DNA of 64,000 bases from Branchiostoma lanceolatum (taxonomy: Eukaryota; Chordata; Leptocardii; Amphioxiformes; Branchiostomatidae), in NCBI RefSeq assembly GCF_035083965.1, contig NC_089727.1, forward strand, positions 16,072,769 through 16,136,768, in the 5' to 3' direction. The notes beneath the pieces are model-generated. The model was not told where the DNA came from, did no database searches, and saw only the letters and a list, made by a program, of their open reading frames with translations. The position numbers were made by a program, and so were the translations under genes. Positions 48,776-59,628 of the stretch are shown piece after piece (the stretch's first letter is position 1; each line of letters begins with the position of its first letter).

Positions 48776-51700
48776 AAAAGTATAGAGAAGCTTCTGAGGG
48801 AATGTCTCTTTTTTAAAGCTTAACAGGACGCAGTGATGCTATAGCTAACGTGTCAAGTTGATCCTAGTACATTTTGTACGTAGTTTATCAAGAAAATGTA
48901 CTAGTACGAACAGTTTGGATCGTTAACGTTAGACTACACTGCTTCGATTGTGCAGGTGACCTCGATCCTTTGGACGCAACAAAATTGATGTGATCGCGCG
49001 CCAAAAAATCTAAGTAACTAGAGTTCCACGACCCCATATCTTCGCCAAATGATGTTAAGCTTTTTGACTGACGGATTCTGAAGGTGAAATTGTCATTTTA
49101 TAAAGGGCTATTCATCATATTTCATCATAATGATAAGATCATCTTAACTAGTGTAACAATAATACGTTGATCAAATACAAGTATTTTTATATGATTTTGC
49201 CTTCATTATGAAATCTAAGTGGTCAGGAAAGTTGAACAAATGAATAAACACACAAGAGTATGATATACCGAACAATGTGCGGATGTCATTTCATATACTC
49301 GAATGAAAATTGCCTGATAACGTTCTTTCAGCAGGAGGTAAGTTGTTTTGTTCAAGAAGACTGCGTAAGAAAAACTAAGCCCACTAAGTGGCTTCCCCAG
49401 GCGCCCAAAGTTATATTGCACCGGCAGGTGATCCATACACCTTACAGCATTTCTGAAAGGAAAATTGGATTTATTCAAACATGAATATTTGCATTTGTTC
49501 AACGTCCTCTTGTTTCACAAAATATTCTTCAACTTTGGATTTTGAGTCTTTCAGAAAGTGGCAATTTACTGCAATGAACGCTTGACTACTTCCGTCGATA
49601 AATTGCGAAGAAAACATATCAATTATAACATGATGTATATTTGGCGAAATGTCTTACTTTTAGCTTAGATATCTCAGTTCTTGGTTTAAATGGTCGTATT
49701 TTCAAAATCAAGTTCAATTAAGCCATAATATTTCAAACCCCTTTTGGAGTCTTTCTCAATTTCCCCATTCCCGAAAACAGCAAAATTTGGCAATTTGGCG
49801 GTCTCCTTTGTTGCTTTTCCCGATACGGCCGGAAGCGTTACTGCAGGTTGGGCTCCAATGGGGTATATACACTCCTATCTTGCAAATTGCAAAAATATGC
49901 CAAACAGTAGGCTGAAATCCAGTAAGCACTCTAACAAACAGGTCTTGAAGTCTTCACAGACATTAGCGATGACCTGTAAGACTTTTCAAAACACGCGTTC
50001 CCATGGAAATGATCGATTTTGAGGTGCTGGGTTGTTGCTTATGTCACATCCGTCGAAGCGCCGCCTATATTCATGTATACATCAAGTCCTGTCCGTAATT
50101 AGTAATTCTAGAATATCTACTGACATCATTTGCTTTCCCTTGAGGACATTGACCTTTTTGATACTCAAATTCATCAATTTCTGTACACTAGATCACAAAA
50201 CGATATAACAAGGGCATACCTATAAAATAACCGTTTTGCTGCATAGACAGGTTCACTGAAAAGGCTGTACAAATTTGTAGCAGTCTGGAATCGTAGATTA
50301 AACTTACTTTGAAGGATCTACGTCCTTTGCTCTGTTATAAAGAGGTAATTTCAGGCAACATAATGTTGTAAGGCATACCGTACAGTGTATTCAGTTATCC
50401 AGTTCATGTAACATGCCTATAGTTCGCATGTAAGTCCTTGTTATTCATTTTATTGTCTGGTGTCGGGATCTTTAATATATATGTACGCGAAAAGTTCAGT
50501 AGAAGGTAAAAATCGTCAAAGGAAAGTGAATGAAGACTACATAATGCTTAAATTGCTAATCACGGACAAGACTTGATGTGTACATGAATGTAGGTGGCGC
50601 TTCGACGGGGGTGACATGAGCTCCACCCTTGACTTTAAAATTGATTCTTTCTATGCCAATGCATGGTTTAGAAAGTCTTAGAATTCATTCTTAATGCACT
50701 TGAAGTCTTCCAGAACTGTTGGCAGAGTGTTCACCGGCTTTAAGTCTAATGCCTTGAATATCTTCACATTTTATATGATGGGAGTATATACCCTATTGGA
50801 GCCTAATCTGCAGTACCGCTCCCGGCCGTATCTAGAAAAGTGATAAAGGAGACCGTCAAATTGCCAAATTTCGCTCATTTCGGGAATGGTGGAATTGCGG
50901 AAGGCTCGCAAAGGGGTTAAAAGTTGTAAGGCTTACTTGACCTTGAACTTGAATTGCGACCATGTAAAAGCAAGAATTACAATATTTAAGAGATTTTGCC
51001 AACAAAGCAATGAGATATTGGGTTATAACGATGATGTTTTCTTTGTGTTTTACCAATGGTGATACATTTCCTGTATACTGCCAGTTTCTGAAGGGCTATA
51101 CGTTACATCATAATTTCAATCGCATTTAGTATAACGATAACATGTTGAAGAAATACAATAGTGTTTCTGTCGGATTGTCAAGGAATATATCCAATTTTAT
51201 ACCGTAAGGTGTGCACGTGTGAATTACTTAACTTAACGGTGCAACGGTGACTGCTATGGTAGTTATTAGCATCTAGATGTAGTTAGTTAGCTAATGTATG
51301 GTGTTGATTGATCGGGAAAATACATTTCATACATTATGCGTTGTTCTTTATGGTGTACTGGTGCCAGAAATACTTCGAAATCAAGTTCAGCGGCTCTTGT
51401 CGCTGAAATGCTGATGTTGTACACTAGTATTTGCTTTATCTAATAAAGAAGACACCATATCAGACCACAAGCGAAACTTACATGGGCCTTAAGAGATCTA
51501 ATCCGGACTTCGAGCATGATGGTATGTATGAGCCTGAGTTAAAGATCGGTATTGTGTTTAAGGAAGCACCGTAGCAAACTAAGTGCTATATTCCTCTATC
51601 GGAGATGTATTTTAAACCAATGAAGGGAAGAATAGAAAATAGACAGAAATGAAATTCATAACTTTTGTCTTGTGTAATATTCTACATTAATCTACATTTG

Positions 51701-53015
51701 ACTCACATTAACATTCATTAGCCTGGAATCCATCCTGTCCTAATCATTGTTCAGTCCTCTAATCGTTTCGCAGACTTTCTGGCAGATAGAGAAGCAACAG
51801 AGCTAGACTGGTATCGGTGCCAGGGTACAATTTACACCGCTGCAAATTTCTATACTACTTGTATTTCTATATGTCTCTTTCACTTGTGGTCTAGAGACCA
51901 AAAAGAACAAACGGATAAATTATGTTGATGTACACATGGGATTGTGATTAAGACTGAATATGTAATTTTCCATGGCAAACTGAGATATTGTTTTTGAGCC
52001 TCCTTAAGATACGATGCTTGAAATGAATATACACACAAGTTCACATTACACGTTCATTATCACATAATTCATAGGTGAAAGTTTGATAACAGATATGTAT
52101 ACTTTTCTTGATCTCTGATCATTTCTTCTTTGAAATGAAAACATACTGCATTGCATTCCTTTAGAATAGACTCTGTGCATATATGTATAACTCGATAAAG
52201 AATGCAAAGTGTCCATGATTATTCAAATCAGCAATATGAGCTCTTACAGTGTCAGAATATCTGCATCCGGTTACGGCTGATTTCCTACAGCGTACCCGAG
52301 AAATGTCAAAAACTGCAAATGGCGAGACCATGTGCTCGCCAAAAAAATAGAAATTAGAATGGAACGTGCGAGATTTCTAGCTGCACAGTCTAATACCACA
52401 TTTGAAATGTATGACAAGATGAGTGAGAAATCAGAGAAAACGTTCAGGAATATATCTAAATGTAAAAATGTTAAATATTTCAGGTAGAAATTGCAACCCC
52501 TAAGAGAGCCTAATTTCAGATCATTCAAAACCGGAAGTGAGAAAAAGGTCTGTATCTTGCTAACGGAGCGACTTCCACTCGACAATTTCGGCTTTTTGGG
52601 AATGGCGAAACGAGAAAAGCTCGTAAAGGGGTTGAAAATCCATACAAAGTTTTGTCACTTTAATCGCCATGGTGCCATAATTGGAGTGTATATGTGTCAA
52701 AAATGTGTAATCAATGTTTAGATTGAGCGAAATGAAATGAAAAGGTAAAGCCTACAATGTTTACCAAGTAAAACAAATATCCGCTTTAGGTTTGTTTCTT
52801 CTTCTGTTCACTTGAAGAGGCATAAAAGATACGTGTATAAAAAGTATGTCTTGTTGCATGCTATATGTTAAAAGCTTTCATGAACAATTCTGCACTTGCA
52901 AATTTGTTCAACTTCTATATCAAAGATCTTTCAAAGATTCAGTCTTCAGCATTTCATAGTGACGGACAGGTTTGCCGCACATCTTCTTCCAGTCACTGGG
53001 CGGCGTGTTCCCTAA
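48776..53015. other. Gene-poor region with TIR elements
   Basis: No coding exon seen. It contains the end of segmental copy A (to about 49020), a 1.2 kb TIR element (49736-50918) and a related fragment near 52490-52645. The rest is AT-rich. Confidence 0.5.
49736..50918. mobile_element. 1.2 kb element with about 350-base imperfect terminal inverted repeats
   Basis: The left end (AACCCCTTTTGG, then CCCATTCCCGAAAACAG) is mirrored at the right end (CGGGAATGGTGGAATTGCGG, then GCAAAGGGGTT). Inversion continues through GGTATATAC and GTCGAAGCGCC. The central part is not coding. A right arm of the same family is at about 58290-58630. Confidence 0.75.
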
Positions 53016-54598
53016 TCACGTCATAGCACCTGCTTCATTCCAAGTTTCCATCGCCAGAAGAAGTTTGGGGCCATTCCACCGCGATCGTGTTTCTTCAAGT
53101 GGCTTCAAGCCTTTCTCCTCCGTGGTGTATATCTGGAAATACATTTGATCGAAACATACATACATGTTATCGTTCATATAAGCCCGCTTGCAAACTCCCC
53201 TTCTAGTCTGTTAGGGTGTTCAATATTATTGCCTTGTACAAGGCTAATAATCGAGTAAGCAACTCGCTGCGGTACAAGGACGCCACTATTACTTAGCGGA
53301 ATGAAGTAGAACTGCAACTGAACCTGTCAAGGCAGCAGAACACAGTTTTTCGCGATTGGGGATTTCTATAGTTAAAGACCACAACATGACCGACATCGAT
53401 ACCGATGAAATTACAGTAGGGTACTCTAAAATGTAATCAACATACTGAATTCGAGGGTACAATCGATAAAATAACAGTAAACGAAAAAAAAGTTATGGTT
53501 CTGTTACATTTTGACGCCCTCTGCCTACTCACCCGAGCAGTCAGCTGTAAAGGTCCGCCCATTCGTACGCCGACTAACCAAACTTCATAATCTTATTCGT
53601 ACGATCCAAGAGCCGGCTTATTGTACTACCGTACAGTAAAGATAATGCCTCGCTGGCTTTCACGGTAATCTTTTTACAAACTGTTCAAAGATTTCGGACG
53701 TACTATTTCTTCTACCGCTCAGTCGCGGATACATACTGTGCTGTTCGGTCTCAGGGTACTGTGAATGCTGATTGGTTCTCTTGATACACATACGGATAAT
53801 ATTCACAATATTACCGCACATCACACACTGTTGTATGCTGATTGGTCCATATAGAATTTTTGACCAATCAATGTGCAGCTATTACATTTTGACGCCATCT
53901 GCCTACTCACCCCAGCAGTCAGCGGTAAAGGTCCGCCCGTTCGTACGCCGACTAACCAAACTTCATAATCTTATTCGTACGATCCAAGAGCCGACTTATT
54001 GTACTACCGTACAGTAAAGATGATGTCTCGCTGGCTTTCACGGTATTTTTTTTCAAACTGTTCAAAGATTTCGGACGTACTATTTCTTCTACCGCTCAGT
54101 CGCGGATACATACTGTGCTGTTCGGTCTTACGGTAATGTGGATGCTGATTGGTTCTCTTGATATACACTACGGATAACACTCACGTACGATGTTACCACA
54201 CATCACACACTGTTGTATGCTGATTGGTCCATGTAGAATTTTTGACCAATCAATGTGCAGCAATCATGAGGCTTTAGTGAACCTGTGGCATTTATTCTAT
54301 TGACTGCTAGGGGTCGCTCTTAAATACCTAATGTAAAATCGTATTGCCAACATTACTTATGTGCCATTCTTTCGTAATCCGCATAGTGACGCCCTTGACA
54401 CGCAGAGAGTAAGGGTGACGGTTGCCCGATTGCAGCCAATGTGTTGTTCTCTATTGTTGAGCGGAGAGAAGTTGGGAAACTATGCAATGAAGGTAACTTT
54501 GGTGGCATAAAAAGGCTTTTATGGCTTCTAATCTTACTACTTACCTAAGGAATGATTACCTGCCCATGCAGCTCATTTAAATCGTCTTGACTTTCCAT
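53016..54598 (-). CDS. Candidate two-exon micro-gene, 51 aa, unknown
   Basis: Exon 54560-54598 (MESQDDLNELHGQ) with donor GTAATC, and exon 53016-53132 (IYTTEEKGLKPLEETRSRW... ending EAGAMT) after TATTTCCAG. Both are in phase 0 and together give 156 nt. The second exon has coding-like composition with no stop in a charged, Trp-containing stretch. The donor is weak, and the second exon could instead be the 3' end of a longer gene whose other exons I did not find. I recognise no family. The intron contains a 378-base tandem duplication. Confidence 0.3.
53504..54258. repeat. 378-base tandem duplication
   Basis: TTACATTTTGACGCC starts at 53504 and again at 53882, and the two units stay nearly identical to ACCAATCAATGTGCAG. 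Each unit includes two CTGATTGG / ATTGGTC CCAAT-box-like motifs. Confidence 0.9.
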
Positions 54599-55521
54599 GA
54601 ACGTAGTGTTGATCCCAGCCGAGGCGCCTCTGTGTGTGTTGAACCGTAGATAATCCATTTAATATTTAAGAATCAACAGGTAGGAAACCTAGTTGATGCA
54701 TTTTTAGTACAGCATTTACATCCTTCTTCCTCAACAAGTTTAAAAAGTAGCTATAGTTTAAGCACAGAGATAGACTTCCCTGGGACATGCTAACATAACT
54801 AAAATACAGTCGACTTGTCAAAGAGAGCTGCAGAGCCAAACAATCTATAAAGGATGACATACAGGGAAAAAGGTGACTATAAAAGTTGACATGGTAACCT
54901 TGGCTTAATTTGTCATATAGATGAAATGTTTTACATGAGTAAGAAATGGTAACGTTACATTTAGTTGGCATGAATTTCAGATTATATTCGTGTAAGGATA
55001 ATACACGAGGTAAGATTATGGCCTTACCCTGTGACGGTAATTCCTGCGGTGGTCCGTTCGCCGCTGTTATACCGTCTGTCTTCTGACCAGCGACCTGTCC
55101 GGCCCTAGCTGCTGTATCCAGCTAAACGCTTCACATCGAAATGTTCCTCCGATCCAGCCATGTTCTTCATTGGAGCTAGGGAGCCATTTTCTCCCCATGC
55201 TGCCCACGAACGGTTTGTGTCTGAAGACACATGATCAATGAGTCCATGATTAGCCATTAGAGGATCATAAAGCCATGGAAGCTCCATCCTTGACTTGGAG
55301 ATCCCGTCTGACTGCCGTGTCCTCTGGAATGGGGACCGCTTCTTCCACTGACTGATCTTCTTGGGACTGGTCTTCTGCCACCTCTCAGCTCCGTATCCAA
55401 TACGCATTGTACGTGTGACAAAGCGCTGTATTGGCAGACTTCTCTTTAGTTCTCCCTCCAGCTGAAGCTAAAGCCGAGATGGTGCGAAGGGAGTTCCCCC
55501 CTCTCGAGGCTGTCGTAGTCC

Positions 55522-57175
55522 TCAACCCTTTCCTCGGAACATTGGCCCGTCTCTCTGATAAGTTTTGCGAGAGAAGAAGTCTCCATTGCGCCATTGTCCA
55601 AATTTGGCCACATGACCTACCCCGCTAGAATAAGCTCCATGCCTTCCTGGCAACAGTTTCACTCTGCCCAGCAACAATGCGATCAAGAACAACAGCCGCA
55701 GAATCAACTCTGGGTGAAGATTTTGCGGCGGCGACGTCATAGCAGGTTTCGCATGCCACCTGTCAGGAGGGTAGAGGTGGTCGTGACGAGAATACGGCAC
55801 CATCAGTGGTGAACCCTTCTTCCCCTTGAAGACAGGGGCCGGGGCTTCCTCAGTGCCGCTCTCATGTGCCTTGCTGTCGGAAGCAGTGCGAAGAGGTTCG
55901 ATGACGGCGTTCTGTGCAGTGGTCGTCTCCGGCCTTCCTGCAGCCGGCTCGTGGCAGTCGAGGGCTACTTCAGGCGATTCTGCTCTCTCGTCTGCAAGCT
56001 TACCTCCCGTGGACTTTTTGTCGGGCTCGGTATCTTCCTCCGAGGCATCACACGGTTCGTCACGGGGAACGTCTACCTGTCGCACGACGATCCCGGGTTG
56101 AATTTTACCCTCCGCCAGCACCTGTTCCAAACCCTTAAGCTTTAGCTCGAGCTCATTTGACTCTTCGTCAGCACAGTATGTCTCTTCTGACGTGGTCTGC
56201 CCAACCTTGTAGAACTGATGGATGTATAAAAGGAACAACGTTTGACGTAGGTGTTCTAGATAAGATTTGTCCTTGTCTAGTCATAGTACATGTAGGTCTT
56301 AGTCCTAGATACCTGCCTTGTAGTGAAGAACGTCAGCAAATAAACAACTATTTCCTTCAACCATATGTAACCTGATATTCATCCGTATTTCCTCTCCGTG
56401 GGCGCCATCCTGAGTATTCATCGACGAATACTGGATGGGCCTCACGGAGGTAGAGTAGGGAGACCAGACCAAGCATATGCCAACCATAAAAGTGCTCAAA
56501 ACAATTCACAAATAAAACTACCGGTAACCTTACAAATCACTAACGCAGGGAACATGAAAGGCATGAACGACAAATTTGACAAGACGTTGTCGCGCCGGTA
56601 GCCGTTCTAGAACACCGCGCACCTTTTCATCAGTTTGAAAACAGTGATGTCGATGCCTAATTCGACAAAAAACTACAAGTAAACATGAAATGCGTACCCC
56701 ATAAATTCCTGCAGTGAACAGTGCCCCGGCGGTAATCGCCGTGCTCACTCCTGAACCACTCCAGTCGCGACCTGAAGGGTAGTTCAGTGGTTTGAGACAG
56801 TTTTTCTCCATGTCTCTGGGGCGGAGAGCCGACGCGGCAAAAGTTGTACTCAGTCCTGGGTTGCCCGCAACCCCTCCTACAATATGAAGGAAAAGTTGAT
56901 ACTTTGTCTGAAGCCCTAAAAATCTACTTATCTTCATACAACTTGTACAACTAAATTTTAATTTAACGATGACAAGCAGTGATAAGGAAGGTATAAAAAC
57001 TGATGCATAAATCGTACATGTGTTAACCAAGCTGTTCCACTTTGGCTCGGTTGTGTTGTACAAGGTAGATTTAGAATTGCCAATGTGGGGTTAGAAAATG
57101 TATGTAAACTTGTTTACCTGCGGCGGTCTTTGTCCAGGAGATACACCTCGACCTCTGGCAGACCTTAGCGGCCAT
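55522..57175 (-). CDS. Unknown membrane protein with Glu-rich tail, paralogue B, 309 aa
   Basis: Exons: 57118-57175, 56698-56876, 55522-56214; total 930 nt. The first exon encodes the same 19 residues as paralogue A. The hydrophobic segment GVSTAITAGALFTAGIYGFY, the acidic tail and the end QRDGPMFRGKG are shared. The second hydrophobic stretch is changed (LILRLLFLIALLL). Differences from paralogue A cluster in the loop after the presequence (GGVAGNPGLSTTFAASALR) and in the region before the second hydrophobic stretch. The exon 2 donor is GTACGC rather than GTGAGC. Likely product of the same segmental duplication as paralogue A. A mitochondrial membrane location is inference only. Confidence 0.75.
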
Positions 57176-57267
57176 GGAAAGCACAGTCCTCGCTGTCTGC
57201 ATATTGTATTACTCTTCGAAATACCAGATAATTCTTCTCTGAAAAGACTAGTCGTCTCAAATAGAAT

Positions 57268-57390
57268 CACCTTCAAGTGCAAAGATGACAACAATGGAAG
57301 GGCGTTTCCTTGGAAACCTTTGTTGTGTAACTGAGTGACGTAACGTTCCATTCGTTATTTTGTGACGTTCGATAACAATAAAAAGACATT
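57268..57390 (-). promoter_or_regulatory. Conserved promoter block of paralogue B (CRE plus perfect X-box-like palindrome)
   Basis: Carries GTTTCCTTGGAAAC (57304-57317), a perfect 14-base palindrome of X-box type, and TGACGTAA (57336-57343). Order and spacing match paralogue A. The palindrome is about 129 bases upstream of the start codon. Confidence 0.6.
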
Positions 57391-59127
57391 GTAGTAGTAT
57401 AATGTCTCTTTTTTAAACCTTTATCAGACTGAAGTAACCGTTTGGCACCCTATGCTTTATTAGTTACAGAGTTAGACAGCATGAAGAACGTTAAAGCTTA
57501 ACAGGACGCTGTGAGGTTATAAGAAGTTTATTGCAAGTTCATGCCCGTGGGCTAATTGCAAATACATGATAAAAACATGGGAAAAACATACATGCGTCAG
57601 TAAACTGTGTCTGACTTTGCTGTAACAATAGGTTACTGGTACTATATACAATTGTTGGCTATATCTAAATTAGCTGGGTTTGACTTCTTTTTTGGAAGCA
57701 GTGGAAGACGAAAAGTCCCACTTTTTCTAGTATTTGTGGGTTCTGTGATTTCAAGAGAAAGGTAGCTTTTTGTTCATCCGTGAATGTGCAAAAGTAGGGA
57801 TATTTCGTGATACCTTGTTTAAATAATTCGGTTCTTTCGTCACTGTTAAATATACACTTGGAAATAAATGTGTTATAACTAACTTGTTAAGTTGATCATA
57901 GGACGTAGTTTATTAATAAAATGTACCGTTACTAGTACGAAATGTTTTAATTGTTAAGCCACACTGACTCAACTGTGTAGATGACATCCTCTGGGCACAG
58001 CAAAATTCATGTGATCGCACGCAAAAATAATAATTAACAAATCTAAGTGATGACGAAGGTTGTCAAAATTTTATTAAATAAGCGGATTAACTGTCAAGCA
58101 AAAGGCCAAAGTTATTACTGGAAATATTGGATATTAAAGGTATTCAAGCAGATGTTGGGTGAAAGATAGTAAAGTTTCCTGAGTGACGACCGGGCTACTC
58201 TGACAGTCCATAAGCAGATGAAAATTTAATTAAAAGGCCAACGTTGTTAAGGGAAATGAAGGGAACATATATCCTTTTCCTGCTCATTATAAGATGCGAT
58301 GTAAACATATACATGGATGTAGGAGGCGCTTTACGGACGGACAGGGTGTTACATGGACTCATCGCTCGGTGCCTACAAATCGATCCTTTTAAAGTTACCT
58401 CGTCATTATAGATATGGACAAAGATGTCTAGACCTGTTAAGTTTCCATTGGCTTCAAGCCTAATATATCAACATTTTACAAGTTGGGACTGCATACCCTG
58501 TCATAGCCTAATCTGCAGTACCGCTCCCGGCCGCCTCTAGAAAAGTGGCTAAAAAGACTGCCAAATTGTCAAATTTCCGTCTTTTCGGGAATGGGAAAAT
58601 GGCGAAAGGCTCGCAAAGAGGTTTTGATCTGTGAGGCCTATTTTTAAAAAATTACAATAGTTATAAATGACATGTTTCTTTTACAATTCTAAGTGGTCAA
58701 GTGTCCTGTAAATTGTCTAGTTCTGAAGGACTACTGCATGAATGTTTTTGTCTTTCCCCAATAGCTCCAGTTTAACCTTCATTAACCGCTAGCCGGCATC
58801 TCTCAGAATCTGCTTCAGAAACTTACTTCTTTCTATACCTTTATCGCTAAAACGATTGTAAATTCTTTATCCCCCCTCAGACAAATGGATAGTAACAGTT
58901 TTCATACAAAGCACATGCAGTGACCAATACTGACCATTGCATGGATCAAAAGCGGCGTCTATTAATTGCTTGCAGTACTGCAGTGGTATGTCAGTTGGAT
59001 GCTGCAATGATGTAACAAACCGCTAAATGTCACCATGTATTTTTCCGCCAAACCACCTGCTATCCACGATCTAAAACGTCATTGGTTCCTTTTAGTTGTA
59101 TCAAGCAATGACAACATTCGAAAAAGG
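57391..59127. other. Intergenic DNA with end of segmental copy B and a TIR fragment
   Basis: Similarity to the upstream flank of paralogue A continues to about 58060. A right arm of the 49736-50918 element family lies at about 58290-58630. No coding exon seen. Confidence 0.5.
58290..58630. mobile_element. Solo arm of the 1.2 kb TIR element family
   Basis: Shares GCCTAATCTGCAGTACCGCT and CTCGCAAAG.GGTT with the right arm of the element at 49736-50918. I did not find a matching left arm. Confidence 0.6.
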
Positions 59128-59164
59128 TGACGTAAAATGTTACGTAATGGTTTTCATGGATACC
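59128..59164 (+). promoter_or_regulatory. CRE-like site followed by X-box-like site
   Basis: TGACGTAA (59128-59135), then a complementary TTACGTAA, then GTTTTCATGGATAC (59150-59163). Read toward the candidate gene at 59170, the order CRE then X-box is the same as in the two paralogue promoters. Confidence 0.4.
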
Positions 59165-59169
59165 ATAGA

Positions 59170-59628
59170 ATGTCAACAAACATCTTGTCATGGGTCCCGA
59201 CCACTGAGTTGATGTGCGTAAGCTACTTAATACTCAACAACTTACTGTGTGCTGCAGGCTTTGGACAGCTGCACTCGGAAGAAATCTGGCCAAGAATGTG
59301 AGTCGGAGCATTACCTATGTGATTAATATGTTAACGTTAATCAATAAAAGGTTACCACGCAAGTTTGAATCTAAAAACCAGGAGAGGCCGTATATCAGAC
59401 TTCCCGTACAAAAAGCCGTTCTGTATGGGACACGGTTTCGGGCACAGCACAACAGCACTGAGACTCATTAAAAAGTTTCCAACTGGGCATACTGCATTTG
59501 AACTTTCTCAATATTCCTCTCTTTCTCAGTTAACATGTCACATGTTTGAAAGTCCTATCATGGAACGCAGTGGATTCGTGAAATGTCCTCATCAGTTGTG
59601 CAAATTTGATTCTGATTTGCATAATTAG
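59170..59628 (+). CDS. Candidate three-exon small gene, about 121 aa, unknown
   Basis: Proposed exons: 59170-59217 (donor GTAAGC), 59258-59297 (acceptor TGCTGCAG, donor GTGAGT) and 59351-59628; all junctions are in phase, total 366 nt. The intervening introns would be only 40 and 53 bases, which is very short. The third exon contains DFPYKKPFCMGHGFGHS, which looks protein-like; the remainder is less convincing. The start codon lies just 6 bases after an X-box-like site, so the true start or first exon may differ. I recognise no family. Confidence 0.28.
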
